From the NCBI GenBank assembly GCA_019915135.1, contig JAHLMK010000012.1, forward strand, positions 558,001-622,000: a stretch of 64,000 bases of DNA, read 5' to 3'. Position 1 is the first letter of the stretch, and each line of letters starts with the position of its first letter. Made by a program: the position numbers and the translations under genes. Below, one piece after another: positions 20,668-31,692 of the stretch. Below the pieces are notes generated by a model. The model was given only the letters and a program-made list of their open reading frames with translations, searched no databases and had not been told where the DNA came from. Source of the DNA: Strobilurus pachycystidiatus (lineage: Eukaryota > Basidiomycota > Agaricomycetes > Agaricales > Physalacriaceae).

Positions 20668-22479
20668 TAAATTGTTTCATGATATGATTCAAGTTGTAAT
20701 CTATTGAGCAGACTGAGTTGTGCTCTCGTAGTATTCCCTGTACGAAGTTTCAAGTAGGGGGAAAAGAGCCGCAACTTACTCCTCAAGAGCGTACACATTC
20801 TCGAATGGCCGCTTTCCGCCAGGAAGACGCGTTGAATTGCCCTTATCACGACTCACGAGGCTGTTCATCGTTCTCTTGCCGAATGCAGATGATACCTCTC
20901 AATTCTGGCATGCAGCAGAGATAGGAATCAGGATGTAGGTAACATTCAAAATGGCTGTATGGCCCTCTCTGGTAAGAAAGGACGACTACACAACCGACAG
21001 AAGGAAGGAACCACGCTGCTCTCTCTGAAGGTGAGATTTGAGCTCCGACGACGCCACATCATCGGCAAGATTCGGCTGTCCCAAAGAAGACATACGCAAG
21101 CGCAGGGCGGCCGGCGCGCCTTTGCTCTTTCCATTCATGACCTCGGACTCATTGGCGCCTATCTCACGTTACGCTCGACTTTCAGGCTCAACTTCGAGGT
21201 TTCTCTTCATTTTTCAACTTTCTTCCATACCCTGGACGACTTGGATGTCCCTGCTCGGACACGAACTATCTACCAGTCGACAGCGACGACAACAACGAAA
21301 ACAATGTGCAGACAGTTTGGTAGAAAGATATTGATTCGCTAGCGTGTAGGACTCGAAGGATGGTACATCAATTGCATGATAGTGGCTGCTGGTACCATCG
21401 TGAACAGGTCATCGCCTGCTCTCGTCCCCAATACGCGTCACTAATTGCACACCAGTCTCTACGCACGGCCTCACGACACATCCCACCTCTGGCGCTGATG
21501 TTTGACAAGACTTACGTTATAGTTCGGCCTTACTTCTGGGACGGTGCACTCGTATGCGTCTGGCGGACGGTGTTCGTGCACAGTGCTTAAAGAATTGTCT
21601 TCGTTGTCTCGCTGGGCAGAAAAAAGTCTCGCATCTTCTACTCTATAATACTGACTTGCTAGCTCTCCAAATAAAGTTTGACATTTAGTCGCATCTGCCT
21701 TCCTCCGATTCATCGACCTCCATCAGTTCAAGAGTGTCCTGCATTCTGTATTCTTCTGACACCGGCGTTGCACCCAAGAGACGAACATTGCGGTTCCGCA
21801 CCATCGCATCGGTGCCTTGCCTGACATCGTACGTGGTCATTCGCGTGGTCAATATCCATCAAAGTTTGAATGATATGCCTTGAGAAGCTTCGCGAGCTGC
21901 GTCTACGGTGAGTGTACCCCGTAGAGATATGTACGCAATCTAATGGTTTGGTAACAGATCCTTCCCCATCTGCTTTGCATCTGCTCGGTGGTTCCACACC
22001 CTGACTACGCTTGTCCATCATGTTCCCGACCCAGAGTTGAAAGCTGGGCTCTCGGAATATGAGCTCTGAGACAGTGTTTTCTGCTTCGGAATGAACGCCT
22101 ATAGGGACTCCTGTTTTCTTGCAAGGAATGGGGATCCCTTCTGAGGCTCAGCAGGAGAGTCCGGCACCATGTCACTTGAAGCCTTGGTGAATGATGGAGT
22201 GTGTGGATTCTCGAAGATCTTTTCGTCGGGGTGTACATGTTCCCGTTGACACCCATCCAGCAATCTGTCGTGACATGGAAACAAGGTCGCAATCTCCGAA
22301 GGTTTATGAGCGGTGTAACGCTGCGCAGCAAACTGCATGTCCAAACCGGACTGACGATCCACTGATTGTTAGACAGTGCCGTATGGGACAACGGACACCA
22401 CCTTCGGTCATCTTTATGCCATGGAAGTATCATAATTTAGTGGGTCTGGACGCATTGTCCTCAGTCGTTCGTGCAGCTC
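20668..22479. other. Insert between the converging genes of the right arm; no clear gene
   Basis: The first 60 bp or so resemble the sequence just downstream of oxygenase copy A; similarity then stops. Short open frames occur (for example on the minus strand at 22099-22362 and 21728-22021), but none could be assigned to a family or joined into a convincing gene. Together with the transporter fragment that follows, this segment separates two genes that are adjacent in the left arm. Confidence 0.4.
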
Positions 22480-23135
22480 TACACATTGGCTTTGGGTAAA
22501 GAACCGAGGGTCTTCATTATAACCATCACCGCTGTCACCGGGCTGATTCTCGTCAGTCTTCTTGCTCCCCTACCTCCCATCCATATCTTTGATCTCATAA
22601 TTCTATTGCTGTCGCCGCCCTCACCGCCTCCCCTGCTAGGCTCAGGCTAGCTAGCCTTTCCTCATCACACTGGATCGGCCAAGTCATATCTTCGCTGCCT
22701 TCATCCTGTGCACGAACTTGCTAGATCCGCCGTCGCGAGTCGCATTCACGGCGGTGGTATCGGCCAGGGAGAAACCGATCATCGCGCTCCTGCGTCTGGT
22801 CATGGCGATCAGCAACTTTCAGTCATCGCACTTCCGCCAGGGGAGGCTGGCGAAGCCGATTTATGTTGCTGAAATAGACCTACAACGAGTTGTTGTTCGC
22901 AGTTATGGGGTTGCCGTACTTTTTTCTCCGTGCTGAGAGAACTTCTTAATTTTTCATTGCTCGCCATACGTTCGTTTTCGCTAATGAGCGACGCCTGTAG
23001 GCGCCTCTGATCATAGGTGCGGTGACGATCTTTGTGATTTTTAGCTGGTACTGCACCCCAGAGGTCAAGGGCTGCGCAGGGAGCTCTTCCAAGCGCTGGC
23101 GAGCGGCGTCTGATGTAAATGGGATCACAAGTGGG
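22480..23135 (+). pseudogene. 3' fragment of the amino-acid-permease-type transporter
   Basis: The segment matches about the last third of the gene at 15281-17277. It begins near GGTAAAGAACCGAGGGTCTT (counterpart of GKGPSVFMTIIAVIG) and continues through ALLRLVMAISNFQSSHFRQG. It ends near 23135 at sequence corresponding to AASDVQ, with the true terminus lost. The frame is broken several times, a middle part near 22560-22720 is scrambled, and the amino-terminal two thirds and the riboswitch are missing. The orientation is inverted relative to the intact gene. Confidence 0.8.
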
Positions 23136-23314
23136 GTCAGAGTTTGCCGCGTTTCTGTTCGTGTGTCGAGACAATGAGGTTTATAACACCATATCAACGG
23201 CCACAGACAACAGTGAATACCCAAATGGCCAGTCTTCTAGATCAAGTTCTGGGGAAGCATATACCCTAACATAAAATATGTAAATCCGACATTGCTGTCA
23301 GGCGCGAATGAAAT

Positions 23315-25265
23315 CTACAACCTCGCGAGGGGTATCTCATCAACGGATTCTGCTTTCCCGGTATATGTGGGCAGTCCGGCAACGTACTCTTTCCAGGCGC
23401 TGTCCGATATAATTGGAGCTGTGATACATTCCGCGACGTTCAGTCCGGTCAGGTAGGTCTGTATATCTGGTAACATCATGTTGACGGCCTGGTTTTCTTT
23501 CAGGCGCTGGGCGACACGGGATATGCCCGCCTCCGCGTACCAGGCCGGGTCATGGCGCATCGCCACACATTCGTACATCTCAAGGATAGGCAGAGGAAGC
23601 TTCGCCTTCTTCGCCTCCGAGTACGCGAATGCATGGCCTATGGCCTCAATGACTGGTAGAGATTGTGGCAGGATCAGGGAGTTGAAGTCGGGGCTACGGT
23701 GGTCACCGATGCTAGCAAGCATCTGCGCGTTTTCAGCCATCAAGCCATGCGCATGACGAGCTAGCAGCGACTCTTCCGCCGCGGGGATGTCGACGGAGTA
23801 TCTCCCGAGGAGAAGTTCCGAAAACAGGCGTATTGCCAAGGTCAACAGTTCTCCTTCAGCGATAACAGCACCTTTCCCATCGTTCTGGAAATACATGAGC
23901 ACTGCGTCAGACATAGCATGTAGTTTTGGGTACAGACCTCGATCCTGACCATGAAATTCTGCTCGAATGTCCCTGGTCCCATGTGTTAGTCAATTAGGTC
24001 AATTGAAGAGCGCTAGCATACCCTGGGCACCACAGCGTTCACCAAGCTCAGGCACGATTCGCTGGAAGTGTCGTAGCATTGTGATCTTCGCAATGACGGC
24101 CATAGCATGACGAATGTGTCCATCGCTTGTGCGGTCTCTAGAAGCAGCGATTGAGGTAGAATACCAGTTGTCCAGCACGTAACCTATCGCTACCGCACTG
24201 GCAATAGGCCATTGTTGAGTGCGGAAGGTAAAAATGGGCACGATTTTGTTTTGTCGGTCGGTGATGCACCTGTTCATTGAGTAGGTTCCGACAATGTACG
24301 CCGACATCTTGATTCCGTAGATGAACGGCCCTGGAATCAAGAGGGTTCCCAATTGGATGCGCCAGTTTTCGTCCCACCAGGCAGCGAGCGGGTTAGATGG
24401 CGCAACGATCTCCTTTGGATTGGAGGAAACGAGAGCGGTTGCCGGAAGGCGCACATTCCTGAACATTGTCATAGAGAAGTCCAACGGTGATGTCCCACCG
24501 CGATGCGGTAGTCTGATGGACGTGACTCCTGGGTGCATCTTCTTCTCGTCACTATGAGCGGGTGAGCCTCTGAGTGGAAAAGAAAGCAAGTGTCCTTACC
24601 AGATAGGGACAATGAAGTATCTGCATCCGAAGTCACGGCCGTTTTGAAGCAGTCGCGCCATGACTAGAGCAACTTTGGAGACGCCGAAACTCGGAGAAGA
24701 AGCAGGCATGAACCTAGACAGTATTCCTGTCAGTCTGCGTGTACAGCAGCTACGGAAGCATACATACTTGGCAGCTTCTTCACGGGGTGTATTCAGGATG
24801 TAACTACCATCCGCTAAGCGCGTTGCAGTCGTCTCGATGTTGAACGCATCGAGTCCATGCCCACGCTCGGTGAGTAAGAAGATTCCCACCTTTTCGAATC
24901 GCAGTAGTTCCTCGACAAGCTGTCGCAGGTCAGGACGTGCGTTCAGGTGACGGCTGAGAGTGCCAATGGTAAGACCGATGTGTGCGCCCAGGATTACGGT
25001 CGCGCCAATGTCTAAGGCTATAGCTGGATCTGTGAAGATCCCCCAGAACCGCTCGGAGCAGTACTGTACGTCGGTCGCAGTCAAGTCTGGGAAGCGAGGA
25101 AAGGTCAGCTTCCCTTCGGAATATAAGCCCTAATTTCTTGCCATAGGTTAACAGGATGAATTTGGCGCGTCGGTAGGCAAGAGCGACGCGTTCATCAACA
25201 GACAGTTGTTCGACCCGAATGCGAAAGAGAGGATGTTTGGCAATGGCAGACGTGTAGTCAAGCAT
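23315..25265 (-). CDS. Acyl-CoA oxidase/dehydrogenase-like protein, copy B
   Basis: Paralogue of the gene at 8471-10421 in opposite orientation, with the same exon layout. It opens MLDYTSAIAKHPLFRI at 25265 and contains FLLTERGHGLDAFNIETTAT, DGSYILNTP, SPLDFSMTMF and NDGKGAVIAEGELL. It ends DEIPLARL with the stop at 23315-23317. The first intron (25086-25141) uses a GC donor, exactly as in copy A. All exons stay open, so it appears functional. The predicted role is the same as copy A: flavin-dependent oxidation of an acyl-CoA-type substrate. No clear peroxisomal tripeptide is present. Its converging partner, oxygenase copy B, is separated from it by the transporter fragment and about 1.8 kb of unassigned DNA. 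Confidence 0.88.
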
Positions 25266-26451
25266 GGTAAGAATTGAAAAGTAGGATGTGGGATATGAGC
25301 CTAGTAACGTTTGGCAATAGTCTTTGCAGCTTCTTAAAGATCATCTTACGTGCGTCAGGAGGAAGGAAGGAAGACCGCCCGAGTGGTAAGGACCAGTAAG
25401 ATCAACGGATATCAACTAATGATTAACTGTTGGCGGCGATGCCTCAATCTGATGACAGGTCCTCATTGGCCAGGACGTTGCTGCGATCATGAGGCTGGGC
25501 TGTTGGGAGAATAGATGGCTATTCTTTGTCGTCGAGGCCTTTTCCGTGTCGTGGAAGGTGGAGAAGCATCAATCATGATCAGAGGAGGAAGGAAAACTAT
25601 CAATCAATCAATACATAGCGCGCCCAAAGGTGTTTGTTCGGATTATCCTTCGTAACTTACGGTACCGAGCCCCACTGACTTCCTACTGCCACCCAAAACA
25701 TTCCTCTACCGGGAAAATTGGACCCACAGGGATCTCCCATGCCCGTGAGTCGTGACGGCCATTCGATCTCGTCGTCGTCGGCGACTCCTCGCACGCTATG
25801 CAATTGTTGCACTTCGGCTCACAGTGAACGTTGAAACACGGAAGGTATCTACACTGTTACACTATTCATCACAGTGATATCGATTTATGAAACGCTGCTA
25901 CGAGTGTTGCATATGGAGCGTACTGTAATGTGGCGCGTGCCTCGGATGACTCACAGTCTTTCGTATCACCGCGGCGGGATCGTAGATTGCGGTAGTTTAC
26001 GAGGTCATTGATGTGAAGATCAAGAAATATGGTTACCCGAAAGACCACTAATCTCATTCCCCACTAGGATGACGAACTGCGACTGGCGCCGGCTCAAGTG
26101 AAACTTCTCTCCATGCAATGTAGTCGAAGATTTCTCCGAAAAGGTCGTCTGATAATGATAAGATGGGGCGCGTTTTCTTGCCGCAAAGCTGCATGTTACC
26201 TCATACTCGTATAACGCCGTCCGGCTCATGATCAATGCCGAAAATGAATCTGAGTGCAATGTTGTTCGAAAGCTCATCAGGAAACAGTGGTGTGCCAGTG
26301 TGTAATTCCACGGCGGATATCTTCTAGCGTAAGACCTGCATGTGACATCCGAGTAGATTCCCAGGACAAACTTCTAGGCTTGTACATCCCAGGACACATG
26401 TATATGGAGAATGAGAGGTACGATAGAGCGGGCAAGCGGGCGTTTGCCAAT
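25266..26451. other. Intergenic region
   Basis: Only the 60 bp or so next to the start of oxidase copy B resemble the upstream region of copy A. The remainder holds short frames without family features; no RNA gene or repeat was recognised. Confidence 0.4.
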
Positions 26452-28545
26452 TTAGAGCAACTGCTTCCCCCCACGTCGTTTTGATAGACCCTGACGAGCG
26501 GCAAGGATGAAAACGGAGCCAGAGAGGAGAGTGACCTGGCATAAAGGACCAAGTATTTAGTACTAGGACCACGCGTGGGAGGCGCGCAAGACTCACACAG
26601 GCAAATGTCAAGGACCGCCACCAAAGGTAACGCGGAGGTGAGAGCAGTGCCCCGGCGATAGGATTACCGCCAAGGAAGGCCAGACCGATGAAGAAACATG
26701 ACATCCCAATTCGAAGTCTGTGCACGTACAAAGCTGGTGAGCAAGGTCCCAAGCAAGAGCCAATCAATGCCTACCCTATATCATTCAGCGTGGGGCTAGT
26801 GCTGAATCCAGTAATTGCCGGGGAAGCAAGAGTCAAGAAAGCACCGGAGACGAATCCATAGAAGATCGCAAAGATGGTCACTCCGGCGACACTGTCAACG
26901 GCAAGCAGAGCCCAGACGATAGCGCCGGAGAAGAATGAGGCGGGAAGGAGCGCTGTGAATGGCTTAACTCGATAGGCGTACCGTACTGTCCAGAGTACAC
27001 ACCGTTTAGTGCACCGTATCGGTCTGCCACAAAACCAGGAGCGATACGACCGATCATTGCCCCTGCATTGAGAATTGGAATCTATCCGCTATCAGTCAGC
27101 GCAGGCGTGAGTGAGAAGAATTTACCGTCCAGGTCAGAAAGTCGCCATCAACACCTTGATTGAATGAAAATAACTGTAGATAGAAGTCTGGGATAATAGT
27201 CAGCACATGTAGTCGTGAAGTTTCTCGCAATTACATGGAACAAAGACGCCCAAGGATCCGAGGAACAAGCTTTGCGTGCATCAGAAATGCGACAATCATG
27301 AGCTAATCGAGAAGACCCACCCAAAGTTCAACGTCCAATACGGAACATCAGTCAGAATTTGGCGTATGTCGATGGGTTCGGGGTTGCGTGTAGGCGCTAA
27401 GGACGATGCCGTCAGGACCAAGGATCCACAGTTACTCGTGTTCCGACTTACGACGTGTCTTCATTATCAGATTGGCAACGGCAAGGAGAAAGATATTGAT
27501 GAAGGCGATGAAACTGGAACTCCCGTCAGCTGGGGTCAACGCAGAAGCTCGGAAGACTTGCCGGACAGCCCAGGGAAAGCCTAAATCCTGCCTCGCGAGC
27601 ACTTTGTTCAGCAAAATCGAGTATATCACGCCGCCAAAGGATCCGCCTGTAATCGGCATTGGTAAGCTTGCACAGCCAGTTGCTTCCTGACATACTCGCG
27701 ATGATGATGCCCATTGCGACAGCCCGACGACGACGATGATAGTGAGATACAATGCCGAGGGCGGGAAGAAGCATCAAGCCCATAGCAATCCCCATGCCGA
27801 ATCCTTGAGCAAGCAGCACCTGATAGAACTGGTGCCGTTTGGCCAACGAGAGCATGAACGATCTGTCAAAGGAGCCGTTAAGTATTGAAGGCCCAGCACC
27901 AGACGAGCGAGCACCGACGAGAGCAGCAACAAGAGGCTTCCCGACAGCATCAAGACATGGAAGTGACCTTTATCGAAAAGTTTTCCCGAGACAACTCCAA
28001 CGATGAACTGTAGTGCAAGCTGGACAGAGCCGATCCAGCTAATAGTGGAAGGCACCTCATTCGAGAGGTAATCGCGCTGATGACGAAGTTGTTATGAGCA
28101 TAACACGATGCTAGAGCGTTGCTGCACGCACCGTGTAAAAATCCTGGAAGACTGGGCAAGTTTAGCTCACGCTAACGTTGAGACGCATACTACGCACCTC
28201 CAAACGACTAGAATATACTTGAGTTGGCAATAAATGAGAAGTAGTGCGTACTGCGCACCTGAATATTACCAAACGTGGCTGGGATGACACTATGTAAGAA
28301 TAGTCACTTCGTGGTTTTAAGACACATACACATCGCAACGAGAGAGCTGTCCTCCGGTTAGTACAAGTCTACATGCAACAGAGAATGCGTACTCACCCTC
28401 CCAAGACGGCGAGCCATCCGCGCAACGTGCCCTCCACGAAGACGGGAACTGCAGGCTCGAGAGCCGGCGCCTTCTCCAGCTCGGTGATTCCAGGTTCGTT
28501 GACGGATGAGGCCGTTGTATCTTCTCTTGGGATTGAAGTTTCCAT
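26452..28545 (-). CDS. MFS transporter, monocarboxylate-permease type
   Basis: Plasma-membrane major facilitator protein of the fungal monocarboxylate porter (MCT-like) group. The start is the ATG opening METSIPREDTTASSVN; a hydrophilic Glu/Pro-rich amino end leads into RGWLAVLGG, the usual entry to helix 1. Later exons give SLVAIVIPATFGNIQ, SWIGSVQLALQFIVGVVSG, GMGIAMGLMLLPALGIVSHY followed by RRRRAVAMGI (the charged loop typical of the family), and RIGMSCFFIGLAFLGGNP near the end. The carboxy terminus is ARQGLSKRRGGKQLL, the stop at 26452-26454, reached through an intron whose acceptor is GCCAG near 26542. About ten short introns are required. The substrate (carboxylate, nicotinate or siderophore-like) cannot be read. 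It diverges from the DUF6534-type gene at 29442. Confidence 0.85.
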
Positions 28546-29441
28546 AGTGGTGCAAGATGGAGGACAGCAAAGGACGAGTGGGAACCTCCACTGATGCACA
28601 GTACCGTCCTTTACGGTCTGGGAGCCATCGGACTGACCCGAAATCACCAAACAAGAGTGTATCCCATTGGCCCGAGGTTCAAACGGACATCAACTGCAAG
28701 AAGCGATGGTCTAGTTGATGGTCTCTGAGCCAGATTCGGCGGTCCCGCTTGACAGAACTTCGATTTGATGTCCATGTGCTGATTGGATGATAGCGGGAAG
28801 GAGACTCAGTTAGCTCCTGCTTAGCTCTTTGTGGGCTTTGAGCTTATTATATGATGATGATGGATCCCGTCCGTGTTGGACGTTGAATGTTGAGGGCCAA
28901 GTACTTGCTGGCGATCGCGAGCAGGGTGAGGAGATGACTCAGCGGGCCGCTGTCGGCATTTCAGCGGCAATCAATGTATTTTTGGAACCGACCGCTCACA
29001 GGCGGTCCAATTTAGGCGTTGACAGGTCCAGGATTCCAGGTCACAGTCAGCCATACTCGCCGCCGTGGCTCGCTCACATCTTCTCACTAAATATAAGTTC
29101 AAGTGTCTTCATGGGATGTAGATCTCAGACTGAGACTCCACTCATCAGATGAGTGCCACGCAGGTTTGGGCACCCCTTCCATCCTGATGTATGTACTGTA
29201 TCAGTGTATTGATTAATGATCTGTATGATGATCTGTCAGATGTCGTTTTTCAGTTGTGGCTCCAGTGTGGCTCGGAGAAAGTAGCCTCGGTGTAGTCCAT
29301 GAGAAGGCGCCGACTCTGAGTATGTAACCGTTTCGCAAGTCACTACTGTGCCTGTGTCAGTGACGGTGCTTATCTCGTTAAGTACTGCGGGGTCAGCTTT
29401 TGGCTCTTTTCGTGTATCCCCACCCCAGAGCATACGACCCT
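28546..29441. promoter_or_regulatory. Shared divergent promoter region, partly duplicated at 34640-35286
   Basis: The stretch from about 28750 (ACAGAACTTCGATTTGATGT) to 29440 resembles 34640-35286 block by block. Shared blocks include GATGACTCAGCGGGCCG and CATACTCGCCGCCG. It therefore belongs to the unit that was duplicated together with the DUF6534-type gene. TGACTCA at 28935 and 34808 looks like an AP-1/bZIP-type site and is kept in both copies. Confidence 0.5.
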
Positions 29442-30966
29442 ATGTTACCTGTCAGCGCGCTTCCTCCTGGCTTCAATATTGCTGAGCTGTAAGCCCTCAC
29501 GTACCACTCACTATCGTGAATATTGTCGATTGACTCTTGCTTAGGTCCGGACCTCTGGTACGCAAACATAACCAAGTCGCGCGCTTCAAGCCACTGAATT
29601 CACAAAGCTGGTGTCAATCCTCTTGCACTGGGGCCTGTTCGGAACACTCACTGTTCAATTTTGTATGCTTATTTGACCCGCCGTGATCTTGGCTAATGAG
29701 CGTATAGATCTCTACTACGAGGCTTTTCCGAAAGACAAGACGTTCAACAAGGTTCTCGTCTACAGCGTCTACACGATCGAGTTTGTTCAGACGATATTGG
29801 TCACCCGTGATGCCTTTCTCATGTTCGGCTATGGTTTTGGAGACGTTGAGGCTCTGACGGACATACACCTGGAATGGCTGACTGTGCCAGTCATCAGTGG
29901 TCTGGGTAGGTGAATCATCTCCACACTCCCCGTTAGACTGACTGTTCCCCTAGTTGCCCTGATCGGGCAAACTTTCTATGCTAATCGCATCAGACTGCTC
30001 TCGAAGTCTTGGATAGTCCCGCTGTTCATATTGGTGGTACGTATATCTTCTAATCCCATCTAATCTCAATTTAATTTGAGCTTCAACCCGGCTACCTAGG
30101 TTTCTTTGGCTAGCACTGTTGGTGCCTTTATCACTGGCGCCTTTAGTCTTATAGGTTCGTGGATTTTGCGGCCCTACTGAGTTGCTCCGACTCATGAATC
30201 ATATGTAGGTGGAAACGTGACAGCTCTGAACAACCACAGGACATCCGTTGCTGTTGGTGTATGTCGCTTCATTGTTTCGGTCATTTACCACTTCTCAACC
30301 TTGATTTTTGCAGTTTTGGTGCGGTGGCGCCGCTCTCAGCGACATTACCATTGCTGCTTGTATGACATACTATGTCCGTACCTTTTGATATGTTCTCGCC
30401 TCACAGCTGACCGAGGCAGCAGCTTCTGAAAAGCGACACTGGATTCCGCCATACGAGAGTTTTAGTATCCAAGCTTGTTCGCTTGACCATCGAGACCGGA
30501 ACTGTGACCGGTACGCAACCTCCAACCTGATTCTTCTGTCTTGTCGCTGAATGTGTGGTCCAGCTGTGATTGCTCTCTGCAATCTGATCCTGTTCTTTGC
30601 CTTCCCTGGGCATACGTATTACACCGCCCCCGCTCTGCTCATGCCAAAGTTCTACGCGAATACTATCCTCGTCGTGCTGAATTCACGATTCCAAATCTTG
30701 GGCGGACGCACAACTCTCGATTCGTCCGGCACGATCAATATGAACTCGATCCCGAACTACCTGGTCCGCGAGTCCGGCAGCGGCGGTACTGCGAGCAATA
30801 ACTCGCGCACGCTTCAATCATCTGTCGTCATCAAGAGGGAGGTGTTCACGGACCAGGGCACGGAGGATCGCTCCATTGAGCTGAAAGGATTGAATGTGAG
30901 TCGTTTGGAAAGGCTTGTTTCCATCTAATGACCATACTTCAGGAGTCTCAACACTCCAACGTTTAG
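29442..30966 (+). CDS. DUF6534-type integral membrane protein, copy A
   Basis: Basidiomycete multi-pass membrane protein of unknown function. The start MLPVSALPPGFNIAEL is followed by short exons giving LVSILLHWGLFGTLTVQF, DLYYEAFPKDKTFNKVL, TIEFVQTILVTRDAFLMFGY, WLTVPVISG, VSLASTVGAFITGAFSLIG, a WCGGAALSDITIAACMTYY helix and VIALCNLILFFAFPGHTYY. The soluble part YANTILVVLNSRFQILGGR is the hallmark of the DUF6534 domain. A last intron (about 30896-30945) leads to ESQHSNV and the stop at 30964-30966. About seven helices are expected. Around nine introns of 45-60 nt all close in frame. Copy B at 35287 is a tandem duplicate; an acyl-CoA synthetase lies between the two. Confidence 0.85.
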
Positions 30967-31692
30967 AAAAGTATTGACTACTAGGAGTCGGTCGTAGCTT
31001 GGTATATCGGTCTGGTGACTCTTTGGGTACATCGTAATTATTGGCTTGCTTTGTTGTACGAGAATTCGTTGTACATTCTGGACGGAAGGAAATGGGAACG
31101 AAAGACTTACCGAATTGAACCTATCATTTGAACAAAATTCGCGACTCCGACCCATCAACAGATGCAGATGCAGATGCTCATTTCGGCAGTCTGTGCGATG
31201 GACGCATCATTCCGAATCGGCAGGCGGTTCGCGCATGATGTGAGCCATGTTGTTCGGCGAGAGCGCGGGCGGGTTCAAAGTTTGTTGGACAATGGACAGA
31301 ATGATAGAGAGCGCCGACTGGGCGCCGAGGGCGGCTGGATGTCAGGCACGATGACATCCGGTGATATCCGGTGCACATGCCCTTACAATTTCCGCGACCA
31401 CCGCTCTCACAGGTGTACTTGTCATCAGACGCTGTCGCTTGCTCAATCAACAATCAATCAAAGAGAAGAGAAGCAATCCCAGCGCCGATTCTCGTTCACC
31501 GCCTTGCAATATGGCAATATCAATCTCTACTATCAATCTACGCACGCCACCGGATCTTCACCGCGATTGATCTTCTTATCTTCGTGCAAGTTTCATGATG
31601 CATCCGAGGACTCTATTAACGCCTCACCGAATCATTAGCAGCGAAGCGCGTCCTTCATTCGCACCGTGACCGCACCAACCGACTCACCAGCC
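30967..31692. other. Intergenic region upstream of the 4CL-like gene
   Basis: This presumably contains the promoter of the downstream acyl-CoA synthetase. The short open frames on both strands show no family features. Confidence 0.4.

Noticed and set aside
22099..22433. Overlapping minus-strand frames that looked protein-like
   Set aside because: Competing frames give equally plausible text, no start or splice structure could be built, and no family is recognised.
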